A DNA stretch of 64,000 nucleotides from Sva-07 sp963829585 (GCA_963829585.1 CAWHJD010000028.1:1-64000), one strand, 5' to 3'; positions 25,424 to 35,438 are shown, counted from the first letter of the stretch. Numbers and translations: made by a program. Notes: generated by a model not told the origin, from the sequence alone.

Positions 25424-26553
25424 TCAGGTGTTTCGGCGACCGATTCGCTCGACGACCGCCGACTGGCTCTGCGGCAGTGCGTGGGCGTAGGTGTTCATCA
25501 GCATCTCGGGGCTGTGTCCGAGCAGGTCGGCGATGGCCCGCAATTCGCCGAGGTCGGTCGCTCCTTGCACCATGTGGGTTGCTGCGTGTGTCGCAGTCCA
25601 TGCGAGGTGAGGCGCGGGAGCTCGGCGGCGGCAACGATTCGTTCGAGTGCACGATCGAACGAGCGGGGCAGGACGAGCCGACCGGCGCGGGTCGTGATGA
25701 TCAGATCCTCGTCCTCCCATGCCTCGCCGGCTGCCAGCCGTTCCGCTGCCTGTGCGGCTCGGCGACGGGCGAACTCTCGGAGCGTTTCGTCGTCGAGCGG
25801 GATGATCCGGCGGGATCGCTCGTTCTTGGCGTTGCTCCACGCCGCGCCGGTCCGCGTGGCCACGAGGCTCTCGTCGATTCGCAGCGTTCCGGCCCTGGTG
25901 TCGAGGTCGTCCCATCGCAGTGCAAGGATCTCGCTGCGGCGCAGCCCGTACAGCACGCCGAGCCGGAAGCCGACCGCCCAGCGGTGGCTCGTAGAGGCAT
26001 CGAGGAAGCGGTCGACCTCAGCCGCAGTCCATGCGTCGGTCTCTTTGACCCTGTCGGGCTTGGCGACCGTTCGGGGGAGGCCGACACGGGCGGCTGGACT
26101 CCGTGGGATCAATCCCTCGTCGACGGCCTCGCGAAGCGACGCCCGCAGCACGTTGCGGCAGATCTGAACGCCTCGCCGCGAGAGCTTGCCGCCCTCGGCG
26201 AGGTTGCTGATCCAGGTGGCGACGTCGTCGCGGTCGAGCAGCGAGAGTTGGATCGCTCCGAGACCGTTCTCGATGTGCGGGATCGCCCACTCGTACTGCT
26301 CACGCGACTTGAGCGTGATGTCGGTACGGCCGGCCACGTAACGGCGAACGAGCCAACTCACCGTGCCCCGTTCGGTCGAACGATCCTCGGCCCGAGTCGA
26401 CCGGGCCGCAGCGAGCGCCGAACGCTGCGACGTGAACGTGCCGAGCTGTCTCGGACGGTGCTGACCCGTCCCCGTGTCGATGCCGTCGACTCGCACGACC
26501 CACTTGTCTCGCTGCTTGCGGACGGTGGGTTGACCAGTTGCCTTCCATGCCAT
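25424..26553 (-). pseudogene. Tyrosine recombinase / integrase with a one-base frameshift
   Basis: Phage-type integrase. From ATG 26553 (MAWKATGQPTVRKQ) an N-terminal arm-binding region and a core-binding SAM-like domain (VSWLVRRYVAGRTDITLKSREQYEWAI) precede the catalytic domain, with arginine in YGLRRSEILALRWDD and the HGLRHT box. One base appears missing near 25588: continuing in the neighbouring frame restores AATHMVQGATDLGELRAIA, LLGHSPEM and the nucleophile region NTYAHALPQSQ, ending at 25424. All catalytic residues exist but in two frames. The gene reads away from tRNA-Pro, the probable attachment site. Either recently inactivated or a sequencing error. Confidence 0.88.
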
Positions 26554-26581
26554 GGCGCCTCCTCGAGCGTCGCGAGCGCTC

Positions 26582-26633
26582 AGAAGTCTGATACATCGCG
26601 GATACATCCGACTTCTCGGACGATCAGCTGATC
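26582..26633. promoter_or_regulatory. Repeat cluster between integrase and tRNA-Pro
   Basis: Three structures are packed upstream of the integrase: inverted arms AGAAGTC (26582-26588) and GACTTCT (26610-26616); a direct repeat GATACATC twice between them; and a perfect 12-bp palindrome GATCAGCTGATC (26622-26633). This is where integrase arm-type sites and the int promoter would be expected next to an attachment site in the tRNA. Assignment as arm sites is inference. Confidence 0.45.
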
Positions 26634-26650
26634 ATCACACCTGGTAGATG

Positions 26651-26728
26651 TGGTCGGGATGGGGAGATTCGAACTCCCGGCCTCCTGCTCCCAAAGCAGG
26701 CGCGCTAACCAAGCTGCGCTACATCCCG
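26651..26728 (-). tRNA. tRNA-Pro(TGG)
   Basis: The minus strand folds into a full cloverleaf: acceptor arms CGGGATG (26722-26728) and CATCCCG (26655-26661), D arm around GCGCAGCTTGGTTAGCGC, anticodon loop CTTTGGGAG with anticodon TGG, and T arm with GTTCGAATC. Discriminator A and an encoded CCA lie at 26651-26654. The integrase gene starts about 100 bases beyond the 3' end, which is the standard orientation for integration into a tRNA 3' end. Confidence 0.95.
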
Positions 26729-26774
26729 GATGTGGCGGGTCATCCTACTGATCGACATCCGATTGCCTCTCGTG

Positions 26775-27266
26775 TCACAGCGCGATTGCCGTGGTCGTCG
26801 ATGCCGGCGGCTGCGGCCATCGCCGGTCACCGACCGGCAAGCCATCCTCGGCGAACGCCGTCGCCAACTGGTGCACGTGCAGCTCGTGACGGCGGTCGGT
26901 GCTGTCAGCGTTCGTGATGACGGCAATCACGTCGAGGTAGGCCGCGCGGAACACCGGACCGTGACCCTCTCCCACCCCGGCGAGAGCATGGCCCAACTCG
27001 TGCGCAGCAGTGGCAATGGTCGTCTGTGGTCCGGCGAGCCGGATCGTCGCAACACCTCCCTCGGCCATCACCACGCAGCGGGTGCTCGATGATGCCGCAC
27101 CGGCTCGCGACGCCAGTACCTCGACCGCCGGGCCCGCCCACCACTCCCCCTTCACGACCAGGTCCATGCGTGCAGCGATACCACCGAACTCCACCACGTC
27201 TTCCAGGTCGGTGCCCTCGAACGCCCGGAGTTCGGCGGCGTACACCGCGGATCGATCGACGTCCAC
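26775..27266 (-). CDS. Putative zinc metallohydrolase, TIGR04338-like
   Basis: A 163 aa protein with a zinc-metallopeptidase-like signature AAHELGHALAGVGEGHGPVFRAAYLDV (HExxH near residue 88, with a further His about 10 residues later). The N-terminus AVYAAELRAFEGTDLEDVVEFGG fits the actinobacterial TIGR04338 group, which occurs beside DUF2786 genes as it does here. There is no signal peptide, so it should act in the cytoplasm. The substrate is not known. The ATG at 27266 lies 4 bases beyond the stop of the DUF2786 gene. Confidence 0.75.
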   Translation of the reverse strand: MDVDRSAVYAAELRAFEGTDLEDVVEFGGIAARMDLVVKGEWWAGPAVEVLASRAGAASSSTRCVVMAEGGVATIRLAGPQTTIATAAHELGHALAGVGEGHGPVFRAAYLDVIAVITNADSTDRRHELHVHQLATAFAEDGLPVGDRRWPQPPASTTTAIAL

Positions 27267-27269
27267 CGT

Positions 27270-28025
27270 TCAGCCCGACCCGAGCGCGGGCCTGCCGGCC
27301 AGCCGCGCCCGACCCACGTCGACACGGTCAGCGGCCGCAGCACCGGCACTCCACCCGGTCGCCTGCGCTGCGCCAGGCGCACGCGCCGTCCTGACGCGAC
27401 CGAAGGACTCCTTCGCGAACGCATCGACTCGCCGACTCCGCTCGAGGAGAGCCAGGTGCGTCGTTGCGACTCGACCGTCGGCCGAGGTCACGACGACGTC
27501 GGCCTCGGCATGTCGCCGCGAGTCAGCGAGCAGCTCCCTCATCCGATCGGCGTACCCGAACAGGAACGATCGCCGGAACCGCTGTGTGGCCGCCGAGGTG
27601 GCACGTCGCTCCGAGGCCATGCGGGCCGCGGCTTGCCCATGGAGCGAGTGGTACATGAGCTCGACCACATCGAGATCGGAGCGGTAGCCCGCCACGTACG
27701 CCACCGTGCCGTTCGGCGTGGCGCCGAAGACGACACGGGCATCATGCGTCGCGGCAACAGCCATCAGGAGGGCGAGACGAGCCCGAACGTACGCTCCTCG
27801 TCCGAGTGAGATCTCGCGAACGACGAGATCGTGCCGATCGCCCGCCTCGGCCACACGGTCCGGATCGATCCGGTGTCGGGCGACGAGCTCCGCGGCCTTG
27901 CGTGCGAACGCGTCGGCTTCATGCGGATTCGACGTGGCCGCCGCCTTGTCCATGAGCTTGCGCACCCGCTGCAGCAGGGCAGGATGACTACCACCGTCGT
28001 CGTGGGGGTAGGTTGTCGACACCAT
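27270..28025 (-). CDS. DUF2786 domain protein
   Basis: A 251 aa protein whose N-terminus LLQRVRKLMDKAAATSNPHEADAFARKAAELVARHRID is the DUF2786 signature. The central part (VRARLALLMAVAATHDARVVFG, then YRSDLDVVELMYHSL) and an Ala/Arg-rich C-terminus have no assigned function. It is the first gene of a two-gene unit with the metallohydrolase-like protein and is divergent from a TetR regulator, which may control it. Confidence 0.8.
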   Translation of the reverse strand: MVSTTYPHDDGGSHPALLQRVRKLMDKAAATSNPHEADAFARKAAELVARHRIDPDRVAEAGDRHDLVVREISLGRGAYVRARLALLMAVAATHDARVVFGATPNGTVAYVAGYRSDLDVVELMYHSLHGQAAARMASERRATSAATQRFRRSFLFGYADRMRELLADSRRHAEADVVVTSADGRVATTHLALLERSRRVDAFAKESFGRVRTARAPGAAQATGWSAGAAAADRVDVGRARLAGRPALGSG

Positions 28026-28026
28026 T

Positions 28027-28040
28027 CAGAACATGTCCTG
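28027..28040. promoter_or_regulatory. Near-perfect palindrome between DUF2786 and TetR genes
   Basis: CAGAACATGTCCTG is symmetrical around ACATGT with one mismatched pair. It lies two bases upstream of the DUF2786 ATG and 36 bases before the TetR ATG, in the short divergent intergenic region. This is a plausible TetR-family operator; binding is inferred. Confidence 0.4.
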
Positions 28041-28075
28041 ATTGGGAACGGGCCTCACACTGCGAGCGTACGACG

Positions 28076-28702
28076 ATGAACCAGACACCACAGACTCCCA
28101 TCGTTGACACGGGCCACGGTGTTGTCGACGGACGCACCATGCGTCGGAACCGCAACCGCACTGCGGTGATCACCGCCCTCCTCGACATGATCCGGGAGGG
28201 TGATCTGCATCCGGGCGCGGCAGAAATCGCAGAACGCGCCGGAGTCTCGCATCGTTCGGTCTTCCGGTATTTCGACGATCTCGACGACCTCGCGCGTACC
28301 GCGATCGACCAGGCCTTCCAGGACGCCGCTCCACTGAGCACCATTCCCGACGCTGGTCGTGGCACCTTCGAGGAGCGCGTTGCCAACCTCGTCGATGCGC
28401 GCCTTGCGTTGTTCGCCTTCGTCGATGGAACGATGCAGCTCGCCCGTATCCGTGCCTACACGATCCCGTCGATCGACGAGGAGATCGCCGTGATCGCCGA
28501 ACAGTTCCGCGATCAGATCCGCGAGCACTTCGCCGTCGAATTGGCCGCCCGAGCCCAGTCCGAGCGCGACTTCATCGTCGATGCCGTGGTGGTCCTCACG
28601 AGCTACGAGTCCTATGCGATCCACACCCGACTCTTCGCCAGCTCCACCGATCGCACCCGTGCAGCATGGGTCGTCGGGCTGTCTGCCCTCCTTCGTACCT
28701 GA
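28076..28702 (+). CDS. TetR-family transcriptional regulator
   Basis: A 208 aa regulator. The DNA-binding domain lies at about residues 25-70: RTAVITALLDMIREGDLHPGAAEIAERAGVSHRSVFRYFDDLDDLA, a canonical TetR helix-turn-helix ending in the SVFRYF motif. The C-terminal helical ligand domain is unassigned. ATG 28076 is preferred to an in-frame ATG at 28013 that lies over the divergent gene's start. Likely regulates itself and the DUF2786 pair through the palindrome between them. Confidence 0.9.
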   Translation: MNQTPQTPIVDTGHGVVDGRTMRRNRNRTAVITALLDMIREGDLHPGAAEIAERAGVSHRSVFRYFDDLDDLARTAIDQAFQDAAPLSTIPDAGRGTFEERVANLVDARLALFAFVDGTMQLARIRAYTIPSIDEEIAVIAEQFRDQIREHFAVELAARAQSERDFIVDAVVVLTSYESYAIHTRLFASSTDRTRAAWVVGLSALLRT

Positions 28703-28738
28703 GGGTCACACGCCGACCCCGATAGGGTGTCGGCTCTT

Positions 28739-28813
<75 letters not shown>

Positions 28814-28821
28814 ATTTTTTC
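28814..28821 (+). terminator. T-run after tRNA-Gly
   Basis: AATTTTTT follows the CCA end of tRNA-Gly directly. The T-run is exceptional in this GC-rich sequence and probably ends the tRNA transcript, with the acceptor/T stem acting as the hairpin. Confidence 0.45.
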
Positions 28822-28911
28822 GGCGAGCCCATCCCCGGCGTCGGGGGTCGGGGGCTTCCGACCCTTGGCCGGCTCGCCGTCGACAGCGCACGATGACCCC
28901 ATGAGGGCGTC

Positions 28912-29775
28912 ATGAGCCGCCGTGCAGCGACGATCGCGGTCGGCGCCGCCGCCGGTGCACTGTGGGCCGCCCACCGGCGGATGTCCACCGGTCCCGCGAG
29001 CAGCAGGGCCGAGTTCGGGCGACGCGCTGCAGTGGAACTGGCCAGACCGCGCAGCGACGTCGTCCTGACCGAGGAGCACCTGGCCCACCTGCCCGACCCC
29101 GTCGCCGGGTACATCCGCCGGAGTGGCGCGCTCGGCATGCCGATGACCTCGAACTTCCACGCCCGGATCCACGGCCGCATCCGTTCGGGAGCGAACTCGC
29201 CATGGATGCCATTCGCGGGCGAGCAGGTCAACACGTGCACCGAGGTTCCCAGTCGGCTGTTCATCATCACGGCATCGATGAAGGGGCTGCCGGTCGACGT
29301 GTTCCACTCGTTCGTCGGAGAGTCGGCGACGATGCGGGCCAAGCTGCTGTCGATCGTACGGGTGGTGGACGCCAGCGGCCCGGAGATGAACCGATCGGAG
29401 ACCGTCACCATCCTCAACGACATCTGCCTGATGGCGCCGGCGGCGCTCGTCGACGATGCATTCGAGTGGCACGCTCTCGACGATCGCACCGCCGGCGTCC
29501 GGTACACGAGACTTGCCGAACGAGTGTCGGCCACGCTCCACTTCGACGACGATGATCGGCTGGTCGACTTCGTCTCCGACGACCGGTTCCGATCGTCCTC
29601 CGACGGATCGAAGTTCACCCTGCAGCGCTGGTCGACCCCCGTCGACCGATATCGCACCCTCGACGGTCGCCGGGTCATGACATACGGCGAGGCTCGGTGG
29701 CACGCACCAGAGGGTGAGTTCTCCTACCTCGAGTTCGAACTCGACGACATCAGCTACAACCTCGACACGATGTGA
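28912..29775 (+). CDS. DUF6544/DUF6920-family hypothetical protein
   Basis: A 287 aa protein with a short hydrophobic N-terminus (AATIAVGAAAGALWAAH). The segments LPDPVAGYIRRSGALGMP, HGRIRSGANSPWMPFAGEQ and the C-terminal VMTYGEARWHAPEGEFSYLEFELDDISYN match a family of uncharacterised proteins common in actinobacteria. No catalytic motif is recognised. It stands alone downstream of tRNA-Gly. Confidence 0.7.
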   Translation: MSRRAATIAVGAAAGALWAAHRRMSTGPASSRAEFGRRAAVELARPRSDVVLTEEHLAHLPDPVAGYIRRSGALGMPMTSNFHARIHGRIRSGANSPWMPFAGEQVNTCTEVPSRLFIITASMKGLPVDVFHSFVGESATMRAKLLSIVRVVDASGPEMNRSETVTILNDICLMAPAALVDDAFEWHALDDRTAGVRYTRLAERVSATLHFDDDDRLVDFVSDDRFRSSSDGSKFTLQRWSTPVDRYRTLDGRRVMTYGEARWHAPEGEFSYLEFELDDISYNLDTM

Positions 29776-29803
29776 CGGTTGGTGTCGGGCACCAATCGTC
29801 AGA

Positions 29804-30172
29804 TCAGCCGACGGCGAGGAGGTCGACGACGAAGACCAGGGTCTCGTTGGGGGCGATGACGCCGCCGGCGCCGGCCGCGCCGTAGCCCATGTGCGGCGGA
29901 ATCGTGAGACGCCGACGCCCGCCGACCCTCATGCCCTGCACGCCGTCGTCCCACCCCTGGATCACCTGGCGGCGACCGAGGCCGAACTGGAACGGTTCCA
30001 TGCGGTCCCACGACGCGTCGAACTGCTCGCCGGTCGACCACGACACACCGACGTAGTGCACCGTGACGTTCGTACCCGCCGTTGCCTCGTCGCCCTCTCC
30101 GACGGTCTCGTCGTCGATGACGAGTTCGGTGGGCGGGTTTTCCTGCGGGATCGTGACCTCTGGCTTGCGCAT
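29804..30172 (-). CDS. FKBP-type peptidyl-prolyl cis-trans isomerase
   Basis: A 122 aa single-domain FKBP without signal peptide. The fold is clear: VTVHYVGVSWSTGEQFDASWDR, FQFGLGRRQVIQGWDDGVQGMRVGGRRRLTIPP, then MGYGAAGAGGVIAPNETLVFVVDLL. Active-site aromatic and aspartate residues are in the usual places. Probably a cytoplasmic folding helper. It is divergent from the aminotransferase gene. Confidence 0.94.
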   Translation of the reverse strand: MRKPEVTIPQENPPTELVIDDETVGEGDEATAGTNVTVHYVGVSWSTGEQFDASWDRMEPFQFGLGRRQVIQGWDDGVQGMRVGGRRRLTIPPHMGYGAAGAGGVIAPNETLVFVVDLLAVG

Positions 30173-30240
30173 GGACGACGACGCTACCGGCGCGTCGGCG
30201 CCATGGCCGTGCGGACGGGACCGCCTGTCAGAATGCGGGC

Positions 30241-31467
<1,227 letters not shown>

Positions 31468-31494
31468 CCACGGTCGACGCGCGATCATGACCCG

Positions 31495-32718
31495 GTGAGC
31501 GACCCCGTCGAGCCCCTGTACAACCCGTTCGACCCTGCGTTCCGGGCGAATCCATATCCCTTCTACGACGTGCTGCGCGAGCGGGCGCCGGCATTCGACA
31601 CCGGATTCGGGCTGGTGGTACTCACCCGCTACAGCGACGTGTCCCACGCCCTGCGAAGCAACGACTTCAGCCGCGACATCGACGCCAACGCCACACCGAG
31701 CGACGATGCCGTCGCGCAGCGCCGACGCCTCCGCCGGTCACAGGGGTCGAAGTCCATCTTGAACCTCGACCCACCTGACCACACGCGCTTGCGGCGACTC
31801 GTCTCGAAGGCGTTCACGCCCACCGCCATCGACGCCCTGCGCACGGTCATCGTGCAACAGGTCGACACCGTGCTCGATCGGGCCGCCGAGCGAGGCACCA
31901 TGGAGTTGGTCGACGAGTTGGCGTTCCCCGTGCCGTTCCAGGTGATCTCCGACCTGCTCGACATCCCGCAGGATCGGTCGGCGGAGATGCGCGAGTGGGG
32001 CCAACTCCTCACCGCCTCGCTCGAGCCGACCGCCACCCTCGAGACACTCGATGCCGCCGAGGGGGCGTTGGCGCAGATGGGCGCGTACCTCATCGACGTC
32101 GTGGAACTCCGGCGCCGCAACCTCGGAAACGACGTCCTGTCCGCGTTGATCATCGCGGAGGAAGCGGGCGACCGGCTGAGCACCGAGGAGTTGCTGTCGT
32201 TCGTGACCCTGCTGTACGTCGCCGGCCACGAGACCACCGTGAACCTGATCGGCAACGGAATGCTGGCGCTGCTGAGGAATCCGACCGAGCTCGATCGGTG
32301 GCGCCACGATCCGTCGCTCGATGCGAATGCCGTCGACGAACTCCTGCGCTACGACGGCCCGGTCCAGCACACCGTTCGAGTGGCCATGGTGCCGATGTCG
32401 TTCGGCGAAGGGTCACAACGGGTCGACATCGAACCCGGCACGTCGGTGCTCACCGTGCTCGGCGCCGCCAACCACGATCCGGCCGTCTTCGACGATCCGC
32501 ACGCGCTGCGGCTCGATCGGGCCAACTCGAACCGGCATCTCGCGTTCGCTGCAGGGATCCACTACTGCCTGGGGGCGTCACTCGCGCGGCTCGAGGCCAC
32601 GGTCGTCCTGGGACGCCTGATTCGGCGGTTCGACGACATCGAACTGCTCAGCGAACCGACCTTCCGTGACCGGCTCACGATCCGGGGGGTCGACCGCATG
32701 GAGCTGGCGTTGCGTTGA
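31495..32718 (+). CDS. Cytochrome P450
   Basis: A 407 aa soluble bacterial P450 from GTG 31495. The I-helix oxygen motif AGHETTVNLIGNGM, the K-helix ELLRYDGPVQ, and the heme-binding FAAGIHYCLGASLAR with the cysteine ligand are complete. Bacterial class I P450s need ferredoxin and a reductase; neither is encoded nearby. Paired with the upstream aminotransferase, it may hydroxylate an amine-derived or lipid substrate, which is inference. Confidence 0.95.
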   Translation: MSDPVEPLYNPFDPAFRANPYPFYDVLRERAPAFDTGFGLVVLTRYSDVSHALRSNDFSRDIDANATPSDDAVAQRRRLRRSQGSKSILNLDPPDHTRLRRLVSKAFTPTAIDALRTVIVQQVDTVLDRAAERGTMELVDELAFPVPFQVISDLLDIPQDRSAEMREWGQLLTASLEPTATLETLDAAEGALAQMGAYLIDVVELRRRNLGNDVLSALIIAEEAGDRLSTEELLSFVTLLYVAGHETTVNLIGNGMLALLRNPTELDRWRHDPSLDANAVDELLRYDGPVQHTVRVAMVPMSFGEGSQRVDIEPGTSVLTVLGAANHDPAVFDDPHALRLDRANSNRHLAFAAGIHYCLGASLARLEATVVLGRLIRRFDDIELLSEPTFRDRLTIRGVDRMELALR

Positions 32719-32730
32719 GCCGCCCGGTCG

Positions 32731-33600
32731 TCAGGGGTTGAGCAGACGGATGAGACTGCTCGTGTCCCACCGGTCGCCACCCATCGCCACGACCTGCTTG
32801 TAGAACTGGTCCACGAGCGCCGTCACCGGCAGCCGAGCCCCGCTGCGATCGGCCTCGTCGAGCACGATGCCGAGATCCTTGCGCATCCATTCCACGGCGA
32901 AGCCGAACTCGAACTCGCCGGCGGCCATCGTGCGGGCCCGGTGGTCCATCTGCCAGCTCTGGGCTGCTCCCTTGCCGATCACCTCGACGACCTGGTCCAC
33001 GTCGAGGCCGGCGAGCTTGGCGAAGTTCACGCCCTCTGCCAGGCCCTGGAGGAGACCTGCGATACAGATCTGGTTGACCATCTTGGTGAGCTGCCCCGAT
33101 CCGGCCGGGCCGAGCCGGACACACGACTTGGCGTACGCCGCGATGATCTCGGCGGCGCGGTCGAACACCTCGAGGTCGTCACACCCGCACATCACGGTGA
33201 GTTGACCGTTCTCTGCCCCTGCCTGCCCGCCCGACACGGGTGCATCGACGAATCCGATGCCGCGTTCGGCGCACGCCGCCGAGAGCTCCCTCGCCACCCC
33301 CGCCGATGCCGTCGTGTGGTCGATCAGTACCGATCCGGCCGACATCGCCGCAAGTGCCCCGGAGGGCCCGAGGACGACCTCACGGACGTCGTCGTCGTTG
33401 CCGACGCACAGCGCCACGAAGTCGGCGTCTGCAGCAGCTTCGGCCGGCGTCGGCGCCGCTCGATGACCGTGGAGCGCCACCCAGGCCAGCGCCTTGGCCG
33501 CCGTGCGGTTGTAGACGACGACCTCGTGGCCGGACTTCGCGAGGTGCCGGGCCATCGGGGCGCCCATCACACCCATTCCGAGGAACGCGATCTTCGTCAT
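32731..33600 (-). CDS. 3-hydroxyisobutyrate dehydrogenase-family oxidoreductase
   Basis: NAD(P)-dependent beta-hydroxyacid dehydrogenase, 289 aa from ATG 33600. The Rossmann start MTKIAFLGMGVMGAPMARHLAKSGHEVVVYNRT, the substrate motif FVDAPVSGGQAGAENGQL and the catalytic lysine segment GSGQLTKMVNQ follow family order. The substrate is not certain; HIBADH, tartronate semialdehyde reductase and glyoxylate/succinic semialdehyde reductase share this fold. It starts divergently and nearly overlapping with the next gene. Confidence 0.93.
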   Translation of the reverse strand: MTKIAFLGMGVMGAPMARHLAKSGHEVVVYNRTAAKALAWVALHGHRAAPTPAEAAADADFVALCVGNDDDVREVVLGPSGALAAMSAGSVLIDHTTASAGVARELSAACAERGIGFVDAPVSGGQAGAENGQLTVMCGCDDLEVFDRAAEIIAAYAKSCVRLGPAGSGQLTKMVNQICIAGLLQGLAEGVNFAKLAGLDVDQVVEVIGKGAAQSWQMDHRARTMAAGEFEFGFAVEWMRKDLGIVLDEADRSGARLPVTALVDQFYKQVVAMGGDRWDTSSLIRLLNP

Positions 33601-33646
33601 GGCCGCCGAGTCTGGCATGCCCCCGTCGTGCGCGACACTGCCGGGC

Positions 33647-34382
33647 GTGGAGGATGGGCAAGAGACAGTGCCGTGGTGCGTGTTGACGTGGAACCTGCAC
33701 GGCTCCGCGGGGCCCGACATCGGGGCAGTTGCGGAGGTGATCCGGGTCGAGGCGCCGGACATCGTGGTGATCCAGGAGATCCGCAAGGGCCAGGCCGGAT
33801 CGCTGGGACCCGCCCTCGGGATGAGGTTCTCCTGGGACCACAAGCACAACCCGTACACGAGGGCCATGTGGTGGCGGGCGGAAGGTATGGCGATCCTCAC
33901 GCCTCACCTGCTCGACGCGGCCGGCCAACGCGAGATCTCGGACCGGCAGCCCATGCGGAGTTGGAGGAGGCGGATCGTCCAGTGGGCCCGTGTCCGCCGA
34001 CCCGACCGCACCTCGGTGATGATCTACAACCTGCACCTGTCGCCGCACGACGACGCCGAGTCACCGACGGTCGGAAGCCGAGCGGGTGAGCGCGATCGTG
34101 ACATCGATCGGTGACGACCCACCGCCCATCGTCGCCGGCGACTTCAACGACGCCGACGACCCGACGATCATCGCCGCACTGCCGGGGATCGAACACATCG
34201 CGCCGTCGAACACCAACCCGTCATTGGAACCCCGGCAGCTGCTCGACCACGTCCTGTTGCCCGCCAACGCGACCGGCGTGTCAGTCGTCGTACCGAGCGG
34301 TGGTCAGGACTGGGCAGCGATCTCCGACCACCTTCCGGTGACGGTCCGCTTCTCGCTCCCCGCTGTTGCAGACGGGTTCTGA
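33647..34382 (+). pseudogene. Endonuclease/exonuclease/phosphatase-family protein, frameshifted
   Basis: The first frame from GTG 33647 gives LTWNLHGSAGPDIGAVAEVI, IVVIQEIRKGQA and the IYNLHLSPHDDAE strand, then runs into nonsense and stops at 34114. The neighbouring frame continues with SEAERVSAIVTSI, IVAGDFNDADDP and ISDHLPVTVRF, ending at 34382. Metal and phosphate residues (N, E, D-x-N, SDH) of the family are therefore all present but split at about 34060. A single-base change explains this; sequencing error or recent inactivation cannot be distinguished. Confidence 0.85.
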
Positions 34383-34421
34383 GCCCTTCGGCGACCCTTC
34401 TGCACGTCTGCTTCTGCAGGT

Positions 34422-34946
34422 CTACTTCTTCTTCTTGGCCTCGGCGGCCGGAGCCTTCAGCACGCCCTTTGCGAGGGCGTCGTCGAGGTACGCCTCGGCC
34501 TCTTCGGCCGACACCTTCAGCGCCGGCGAGATCTCGGAGATGAGGTTGACGCGGGCCCGCTCGTACATGGTGCGCTCTGCGGCCGACAGCGACGCGTCGC
34601 GGTTGCGGGCGGCGAGGTTCCGGACGACTTCGGCGACCTGGTAGACGTCACCACTCTTGAGCTTCTCCTGGTGATTCTTGAAGCGACGGCTCCAGTTCGA
34701 CGGCACTCGCGGGTCGGGCTTGGCGAGCACGGCCACGAGGTCTTCGAGTTCGTCGGCAGACACCGGGGGCCGCACACCGACGTCGTCGGTGCTGGAGATC
34801 GGCACCTTGAGGGTCATCTCGTTGATGACCGTCTTGAGGATCAGATAGTCCTGCTTCTCGCCGAAGAACTCCATCTTCTTGGTCCCCATGACGACACATG
34901 CGCCGTGCTGGGGATAGATGACGGTCTCGCCCTTCTTGAACTTCAC
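34422..34946 (-). CDS. carD: CarD-family transcriptional regulator
   Basis: RNA polymerase-binding global regulator that stabilises open complexes, essential in mycobacteria. The 174 aa protein has the N-terminal Tudor-like RNAP-interaction domain (MKFKKGETVIYPQHGACVV to LKVPIS) and a C-terminal helical DNA-binding region with the key SNWSRRFKNHQEKL motif carrying the conserved tryptophan. It ends with a Lys tail. Alone on its strand with about 115 bases to the next gene. Confidence 0.96.
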   Translation of the reverse strand: MKFKKGETVIYPQHGACVVMGTKKMEFFGEKQDYLILKTVINEMTLKVPISSTDDVGVRPPVSADELEDLVAVLAKPDPRVPSNWSRRFKNHQEKLKSGDVYQVAEVVRNLAARNRDASLSAAERTMYERARVNLISEISPALKVSAEEAEAYLDDALAKGVLKAPAAEAKKKK

Positions 34947-35063
34947 GCAGAACCTCGCCTGGTCGGGGGTGGGGGCCGCGGGTGGACGCAGCAGCTCTCC
35001 AGGTTACAGCGCCCTCGCGCCGTTGTGTCCCGCGGCGCTCGAAAGCCGTGGGTGTGGGACAAC

Positions 35064-35438
35064 TCAGTCGACCGGGAGGTGGCAGACCGCTTCGACGTTG
35101 TTCCCGTCGGGATCGCGCACGAATGCTGCGTAGTAGTTCGCGTGGTACTCGGGCCACACGCGAGGCTCGTGCAGCACCTCCGCACCGACGGCCACGGCCG
35201 CATCGAAGAAGGCTCGAACCGCTGCCCGGTCAGCGGCCGCGAACGCGATGTGCGATTCCCGGAACCCCTCGCCGGAGTCGAACACGCCGAGCCAGAAGTC
35301 CGGCTTGTCCGGTGTCCCGTACCCGATGGCGACGCCGAAGTCCATCTGCCGACTCACACCGAGAGGCGCGAGCACCGCGTCGTAGAACGACGAGCTCGCC
35401 GACATGTCTGCACACTGGATTCCGAGATGATCGAGCAT
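35064..35438 (-). CDS. VOC-family (glyoxalase-like) protein
   Basis: A 124 aa protein of the vicinal oxygen chelate fold. It has two beta-alpha-beta-beta-beta units: MLDHLGIQCADMSASSSFYDAVLAPLG and SHIAFAAADRAAVRAFFDAAVAVGA, ending FVRDPDGNNVEAVCH. Metal ligands are plausible at H4, H around 68 and E near the end. The substrate is unknown. Confidence 0.88.
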   Translation of the reverse strand: MLDHLGIQCADMSASSSFYDAVLAPLGVSRQMDFGVAIGYGTPDKPDFWLGVFDSGEGFRESHIAFAAADRAAVRAFFDAAVAVGAEVLHEPRVWPEYHANYYAAFVRDPDGNNVEAVCHLPVD

